A stretch of DNA of 17,806 nt. Origin: CAZCDS01 sp964497585. GTDB taxonomy: Bacteria > Desulfobacterota > Desulfomonilia > Desulfomonilales > Desulfomonilaceae. Location of the stretch: contig CAZCDS010000098.1 in NCBI GenBank assembly GCA_964497585.1, positions 1-17,806 of the forward strand. The letters are read 5' to 3'. A program made the position numbers and the translations under genes. This document shows, piece after piece, positions 13,734-17,806 of the stretch (within the stretch, counting starts at the first letter, position 1; each line of letters starts with the position of its first letter). A model generated the notes under the pieces. That model did no database searches. It was not told where the DNA came from and saw only the letters and a program-made list of their open reading frames with translations.

Positions 13734-15332
13734 ATGAATGCTCGACACATTCCTATTTTTCGACTGCAAATTCTGTCGATGATTGTGCTCCTTATACTGT
13801 TGCCCTTGGTTGGGTTCGCAAAGGACACGGCCAGGATCGACCAGCAACTCAGACAAGCAGTGATGCAAGGGGATCTGACGCTGGCGGAGGCCGCTCTCGT
13901 CAAGGGCGCCGACGTCAATGCGAGGACTCGAATCGGCATCTCCGCCCTGATGATGGCCACCAGGGAGGGAAATCTCCAAGTTGCTAAGTTCCTCATCGAC
14001 AAGGGCGCGGACGTGAACGCCAGGGACAATCAAGGCTTAACGGCCCTCATGTACGCTGTCTCGATGGCAGGCCTCGATATCGTGAAGTACCTCATTGGTA
14101 AGGGCGCAGACATCAAGGCACGAAACAATGAAGGCGCGACGGTACTTATGGAGGCTGCTACGTGGGGAAATCTCGAAGCCATGAAATACCTTATCGATAA
14201 GGGCGCGGACGTGAATGCCCGAAACAGTAAGGGCTCCACGATCCTTATGGAAGCTGCATGGCGGAAGAGACCCGAAATCGTAGCATTGCTTGTCGATAAG
14301 GGCGCAGACATGAACGCATGGGACAAGAAGGGCCGAACGCTCCTCGGCTCAGCCGCAATACACGAGGGTTGGGCAAACATGGAGATCGTAAGACTTCTCA
14401 TCGACAAAGGGGCGGATGTGAATGCAGGGGATCAAATGGGCGATACTCTTCTCATGCAAACGGAATCGCCTGAGCTGGCAAGTTTGCTCATCCGCAAGGG
14501 CGCAGACGTGAATGCCCGAAACAATGGAGGCGGAACCGCCCTCATGCGTGCGGGATCGCCCGAGCTGGCAAGTTTGCTCATCCGCAAGGGCGCAGACGTG
14601 AATGCCCGGGACAATGACGGCACAACCGCCCTCATGCGTGCGGCCCGTGCAGGTGACCCTGTTGAATTCGTGAAGTTCCTCATCGACAACGGGGCGAATG
14701 TCAATGCCAAAGAGAATGATGGCACAACCGCCCTCATGTATGCGGCTGATAGAGGTATTCCTGTTGAAGTCGTGGTTGAAGTCGTGAAGCTCCTCGTCGA
14801 TAAGGGGGCGGACGTCAATGCCCGCGATAAACGAGGCTGCAGCGCCCTGAGCAAGGCTGCCTCCGGGGGACATCTCGAAGTCGTGAAGGTTCTGATCGAA
14901 CAGATGCGGGACACGAGTGTCAATACAGCATTGTTGAATACGGCTCTCATGTACGCTGCCTTTAATGGGCGTCTGGACGTGGTGAAATTCCTCACCGACA
15001 AAGGAGCCGACGTGAATGCAAGAGACAACAACGGGAGAACTGCGCTCATGTTCGCCGCCATTCGGGGACATTTAGAGGTCGTGAAGTTCCTCATCCATAA
15101 AGGGGCCGAGGTCAATGCCCTCAGCAAGAAAGGGACAACGGCTCTTAGCGCTGCTTCCACCTACCGCGACGATTCCGCGGTTATCCGATACTTGAAAGCT
15201 CATGGCGCGAAGGTCTCCCTCGGCGGCCCCGATCCCGATTACCGGGTTGAGGGCCCCTTCAGAACCCCTCCTTGGCGTCGGTTAATCACGGAACCTTCCA
15301 GAAACAGTCCAAGACGGAGAAGAAAGCGATGA
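13734..15332 (+). CDS. Exported ankyrin-repeat protein, about 14 repeats
   Basis: The 532-residue product begins with a Sec signal peptide (RLQILSMIVLLILLPLVGFA, residues 10-29), so the repeats should lie in the periplasm or outside. Residues about 35-500 are ankyrin repeats of the type GxTALMxAAxxGxxEVVKFLIDKGADVNARDN. I count about 14. Most are 33 residues, two are shortened to 30 (residues about 240-300), and one is lengthened near 340. The C-terminus is Pro and Arg rich and ends RRRRKR. ATG 13734 has GGAG at 13723-13726. Ankyrin stacks bind protein partners; no catalytic domain is present. The next gene overlaps its stop by 4 bases, pointing to a joint function. Confidence 0.9.
   Translation: MNARHIPIFRLQILSMIVLLILLPLVGFAKDTARIDQQLRQAVMQGDLTLAEAALVKGADVNARTRIGISALMMATREGNLQVAKFLIDKGADVNARDNQGLTALMYAVSMAGLDIVKYLIGKGADIKARNNEGATVLMEAATWGNLEAMKYLIDKGADVNARNSKGSTILMEAAWRKRPEIVALLVDKGADMNAWDKKGRTLLGSAAIHEGWANMEIVRLLIDKGADVNAGDQMGDTLLMQTESPELASLLIRKGADVNARNNGGGTALMRAGSPELASLLIRKGADVNARDNDGTTALMRAARAGDPVEFVKFLIDNGANVNAKENDGTTALMYAADRGIPVEVVVEVVKLLVDKGADVNARDKRGCSALSKAASGGHLEVVKVLIEQMRDTSVNTALLNTALMYAAFNGRLDVVKFLTDKGADVNARDNNGRTALMFAAIRGHLEVVKFLIHKGAEVNALSKKGTTALSAASTYRDDSAVIRYLKAHGAKVSLGGPDPDYRVEGPFRTPPWRRLITEPSRNSPRRRRKR
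14466..14608 (+). repeat. 90-bp tandem duplication inside the ankyrin gene
   Basis: GAGCTGGCAAGTTTGCTCAT starts a 47-base stretch (14472-14518) that recurs identically at 14562-14608, a period of 90 bases or 30 codons. Matching sequence extends a few bases further left with one change (ATCGCCT versus ATCGCCC). It created two neighbouring short ankyrin repeats and looks recent compared with the other, diverged repeats. Confidence 0.85.
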
Positions 15333-16054
15333 TGATTCGAATACGCTCGATGAAAGATAGGCTCGATCCGGAACAGCCTAAATCCTCATCATTGAGAACT
15401 ACCGTCTACGCTCAATCCCTGAAATGGATAGTGCTCGGGACCCTCTTGACCCAGTTTTTTGTCAGTTATGGCTTTGGGGCTGATCCACGGAGTCCGCAAG
15501 ATTTAGGGCCTCAGATCTGGTCACGGGTCGAATACGATCCCAAGTTGACCGGTCCCTTCTTCAGGTCCGTTAAGTGGACATATCCAAGGTGGATTAGAGA
15601 ACATCCGAGAGGACATTTTATCAGCTTACGTAGGGAAGACAAGAATCCGGTAAAAGACCCGCCGCGAATAGTACGAACAGCCGACCTTCTTAGCACCTCT
15701 TGGAATCATAAGCACCTGCTCAATTTCTGTGAAGCCAGGCTGCTCGGTCAGCATACCATCCAGCTTTTCGTCCCTGATCAAAACAACATCACAGAACATT
15801 TGAGAGTTCTCATCAGGTATGGGAAGTTCTCATGTCAGTACTGGCAAACCCGCGGTAGTGGCGCCTACACTTGGACAACGACTCGGCAGAAGCTGATACT
15901 GGATAAAGAGATGTATCGCAAGGGCGAGGTGATCAAGGGTAGGCTTGATTTTGAGTGTGTCATGGAGCCGATCAATCGGGAGTGGATCTGGAAATACGGT
16001 AAACGGCCGCAAACGATCCATGTCTACGGGGTCTTCAAGACGATTGTCGAGTAG
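15329..16054 (+). CDS. Exported protein of unknown function, 241 residues
   Basis: ATG 15329 has GGAGA at 15316-15320 and overlaps the ankyrin stop (ATGA, 15329-15332), so translation is coupled. A long basic N-region is followed by a hydrophobic segment (LKWIVLGTLLTQFFVSYGFG, 31-50), with possible cleavage after GA at 51. The mature part of about 190 residues is rich in Trp, Tyr and Arg (VKWTYPRWIREHPRGHF, YWQTRGSGAYTWTT, REWIWKYGKRP). It has three Cys in FCE, SCQ and ECV contexts, and ends in beta-like sequence (TIHVYGVFKTIVE). I do not recognise a family. Lying between two exported ankyrin proteins, it may be their binding partner, for example an effector, a stress enzyme or an envelope component. 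That role is inference only. Confidence 0.8.
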   Translation: MMIRIRSMKDRLDPEQPKSSSLRTTVYAQSLKWIVLGTLLTQFFVSYGFGADPRSPQDLGPQIWSRVEYDPKLTGPFFRSVKWTYPRWIREHPRGHFISLRREDKNPVKDPPRIVRTADLLSTSWNHKHLLNFCEARLLGQHTIQLFVPDQNNITEHLRVLIRYGKFSCQYWQTRGSGAYTWTTTRQKLILDKEMYRKGEVIKGRLDFECVMEPINREWIWKYGKRPQTIHVYGVFKTIVE

Positions 16055-16145
16055 AAGCTTGCGAGCATGCAGCGGAGTTGGTGGACGAGATGCCTCGTTT
16101 CACCGCGTTCGGGCACAATATGGTTTTGGACGGAGCGGGTAGGAG

Positions 16146-16204
16146 GGGAGTTCCGGCCATGCGGAGTCCCGGGTACACCATACTCAATCGCGCGCGGAAC
16201 TCTT
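16146..16204. repeat. REP-like repeat, copy 1
   Basis: GAGTTCCG (16148-16155) and CGGAACTC (16195-16202) are inverted ends. Between them GGGTACACCATACTCAAT (16171-16188) is shared exactly with copy 2 at 17258-17330. It lies between the unknown exported gene and the second ankyrin gene. It resembles short repeats linked to IS200-like (REP-type) transposases in this bacterial group; that link is from memory and not tested. Confidence 0.65.
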
Positions 16205-16319
16205 CTCTCTGCCTCTGCGGTTCCAAACCCGTGAAGTCTGAATCTTGTTGGAGTCTTTGCGCCCCCGTGGTGGAGATTTCTTATAGGTGGAGAGACCGAT
16301 CACAGGGGGAGACAAACTG

Positions 16320-17195
16320 ATGAAAGGGACCGCTGCGGGAAAACGACGTTACATCCCCAGATATCGTGAAGTGAGGGGAAGAAGGTATAGTGTGCCCGGC
16401 ACTCCGATAACCGCACGCATTCCCATATTGGCGAAGGCACTGGTGGGGCTGGCCGTGGTTGTCCTGCTGCTGCCGACGCTGGTGCTGTCCGAGTACCCGA
16501 CCGCCCTCAACAGGCAACTCATGAAGGCGGCAGAACGGGGCGATTTGGAGCTCGTCAAGGCGCTGCTGGACAAAGGCGCGGACGTCAACGCAACAGACGT
16601 TGACGGTTCGACGCTCCTGATGCGTGCAGCCGGTGCCGGTAACGCGAATCTCGTGAAGCTGCTCATAAATAGGGGAGCAGATGCCGATGCCGAGACCTAT
16701 GTCGGCCAAATGGCGATCGACATGGCGGCCGATAACGGTAATCTGGAAACATTGAGGTTGCTGATAAAGAGGGACGGCCGCCTCACCGGTGCTCTGCTAA
16801 TTGCCGCCGGACGAGGCCACACGGACGCGGTGAAGCTGCTCCTGGACAAAGGTGCCGATGTCAACGCGGGTGATCAGTGGGGCCAGACGGCGCTGATGAT
16901 AGCTGCTGGGACAGGCCGGCTCGAAATGGTTAGGCTGCTCCTAGCGACGGGTGCCGAAGTGAACACACAGTCCAAAAAGGGTAATACCGCTCTGATGTAC
17001 GCTGCCGGTGACGGCCACAGTCAAGTGGTACAGCTGCTCCTGGAAAACGGTGCCAACGTTCACGTGAAGAACGGCGAGGGCTGGACAGCAGAGATGTTTG
17101 CCGCCGATGACGGCCATACGGCAACGGTGAAGTTGCTCACTGAGCGGGACATCAACCGTCCGAAGAGGCCGAAGCCCAAAGGACCGCCCCAGTAG
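16320..17195 (+). CDS. Second exported or membrane-anchored ankyrin protein, about 7 repeats
   Basis: ATG 16320 has AGGGGGAG at 16304-16311; the frame could open at GTG 16287, but that lacks a ribosome site. The 291-residue product has an unusually long basic N-region (residues 1-36), then one hydrophobic segment (ILAKALVGLAVVVLLLPTLV, 36-55), either a signal peptide or an anchor that leaves the rest outside the cytoplasm. About 7 ankyrin repeats follow (ALLDKGADVNATD, KLLLDKGADVNAGD and others); the third is shortened. The C-terminus is Lys and Pro rich. It is 265 bases after the unknown exported gene, so it may be a separate transcription unit. Its repeats are diverged from those of the first ankyrin protein, so it is a related gene but not a recent copy. 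Confidence 0.88.
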   Translation: MKGTAAGKRRYIPRYREVRGRRYSVPGTPITARIPILAKALVGLAVVVLLLPTLVLSEYPTALNRQLMKAAERGDLELVKALLDKGADVNATDVDGSTLLMRAAGAGNANLVKLLINRGADADAETYVGQMAIDMAADNGNLETLRLLIKRDGRLTGALLIAAGRGHTDAVKLLLDKGADVNAGDQWGQTALMIAAGTGRLEMVRLLLATGAEVNTQSKKGNTALMYAAGDGHSQVVQLLLENGANVHVKNGEGWTAEMFAADDGHTATVKLLTERDINRPKRPKPKGPPQ

Positions 17196-17257
17196 GGTTA
17201 TCCTCGGCAGCTCACTCGGAAACAGCTAAGTCGGCGATCAACGAGGGCGCGGTCATA

Positions 17258-17330
17258 GGGGAGTTCCGGGAGTTCCGGGTACACCACGGGAGTTCCGGGT
17301 ACACCATACTCAATTGCGGTCGGAACTCTT
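17258..17330. repeat. REP-like repeat, copy 2, with internal tandem units
   Basis: Inverted ends GAGTTCCG (17261-17268) and CGGAACTC (17321-17328) match copy 1. Inside, GGGAGTTCCGGGTACACCA occurs twice (17268-17286 and 17288-17306, period 20), preceded by a partial third unit. The stretch ends in CATACTCAATTGCG and GTCGGAACTCTT, close to copy 1. It lies 62 bases after the second ankyrin gene. Confidence 0.7.
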
Positions 17331-17361
17331 GTCAGGCCGAGGGTTTACCTGCAGAAAAAGG

Positions 17362-17387
17362 CCGGCTGGCTGGGATTCCCCAGCCGG
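17362..17387. repeat. Hairpin, perfect 8-bp stem
   Basis: CCGGCTGG (17362-17369) pairs with CCAGCCGG (17380-17387) around a 10-base loop. A run of five A (17355-17359) lies just left of it, so on the minus strand it would be followed by GGCC then a T-run, like a terminator facing left. Confidence 0.5.
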
Positions 17388-17418
17388 AGGACCTGATGGG
17401 GCAGCCTTGGAGCCAGGA

Positions 17419-17452
17419 CTCGTGCTCCTTGAGCCACGAGCACACCTCAAGG
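17419..17452. repeat. Overlapping inverted repeats that cannot all pair
   Basis: CTCGTG (17419-17424) can pair with CACGAG (17435-17440), while CCTTGAG (17427-17433) can pair with CTCAAGG (17446-17452). The two stems interleave, so they form either alternative hairpins or a pseudoknot. Confidence 0.4.
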
Positions 17453-17571
17453 GATCTTGCTCATTCGTCAGGAATTAAGTACGGTGGACGCCGATAAGTA
17501 CTCTTGGGCGTTAATACGGCGAAGTATATCCAACCAAGGCGGTGAAGCAAGAAGAATCCCAGCGGCCCGTA

Positions 17572-17669
17572 CCGTCGCCCCGGCGAACCCCGGATCGGGG
17601 TCCGGGGCAGGCGCCGGGGATCAGACACGATTTGAAGAGACTGGATACCGGCTTGTGCCGGTATGACGG
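17572..17669. repeat. Dispersed inverted-repeat element (CCGGCGAA...CCGGTATGACGG type)
   Basis: The left half has nested stems: CCCCGGCG (17578-17585) with CGCCGGGG (17612-17619), and inside it CCCCGGA (17588-17594) with TCCGGGG (17601-17607). The right half is TACCGGC-TTGT-GCCGGTA (17646-17663). The outer ends CCGTC and GACGG are complementary. This is a common intergenic repeat form in Proteobacteria, probably a non-autonomous element. Confidence 0.65.
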
Positions 17670-17806
17670 ATGAATCTCACGGTTCGTGAACATGGGAGCC
17701 GCGGAGCCGACACAGGTCGGAATACGTAACTGTATTTATGCCTCGGTGCACTAATACCATCTCGCGTTCCAATGATGAATGTGATAGGGATCTCCCCGGA
17801 CGTATG

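Larger units (their letters stand above)
17196..17806. other. Repeat-rich non-coding end of window
   Basis: No gene is recognised. It contains the REP-like repeat copy 2, the hairpins at 17362-17387 and 17419-17452, and a larger inverted-repeat element at 17572-17669. The last 130 bases show only a small TCACG/CGTGA hairpin. Confidence 0.55.

Noticed and set aside
14349..15160. Long minus-strand frames of about 240 residues
   Set aside because: They are periodic shadows of the ankyrin repeats.
13734..15332. Regular direct repeats that might suggest a CRISPR array
   Set aside because: The roughly 99-base period is the 33-residue ankyrin unit in a coding frame; there are no constant repeats with variable spacers.

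Overview
The window looks like a chromosomal piece of an anaerobic Desulfobacterota (old Deltaproteobacteria) genome with moderately high GC. That placement is inferred. It rests on an EtfA carrying an N-terminal ferredoxin domain next to an acyl-CoA dehydrogenase, an orphan CooT-like nickel protein, a bacterial Ser/Thr kinase, and dispersed repeats of types I associate with this group. No rRNA, tRNA or CRISPR array was recognised.

Left part (1-7122), mostly housekeeping and energy metabolism: the start of an exported protein on the minus strand (1-122); an RluD-type pseudouridine synthase (538-1512); a small acidic protein (1622-1864); a minus-strand pair of prmC (2646-3524) and a translationally coupled Cys-rich Rossmann-like protein (2002-2649, 4-base overlap); then a plus-strand operon etfB (3908-4705), etfA with two [4Fe-4S] motifs (4707-5897) and an acyl-CoA dehydrogenase (5977-7122), behind a sigma70-like promoter. 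This cassette probably links acyl-CoA oxidation or enoyl-CoA reduction to NAD(H) and ferredoxin. The dehydrogenase lacks an acid at both classical catalytic-base positions.

Middle part (7123-12220), sparse genes separated by structured spacers: an unrecognised basic protein (7327-8082, minus), a possible short ORF before it, a 1-kb spacer rich in palindromes and hairpins, a 60-residue conserved-looking protein (9195-9377, minus), a cytoplasmic Ser/Thr kinase fused to a cyclic-nucleotide-binding-like domain (9905-11257, minus), and a CooT-family nickel-binding protein (12029-12220).

Right part (12221-17806), accessory DNA: two 96-bp direct repeats, a frameshifted and truncated transposase that runs into an 86-bp inverted repeat of the GTCATTGCGAG type, then a locus of exported proteins: a 14-repeat ankyrin protein (13734-15332), an unknown exported Trp-rich protein overlapping it by 4 bases (15329-16054), and a second, 7-repeat ankyrin protein (16320-17195). 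Related REP-like repeats follow the unknown gene and the second ankyrin gene. The window ends in repeat-rich non-coding DNA.

The strongest candidates for something new are the exported ankyrin / unknown protein / ankyrin locus, the Cys-rich partner of prmC, and the acyl-CoA dehydrogenase with no visible catalytic base beside a ferredoxin-type Etf.
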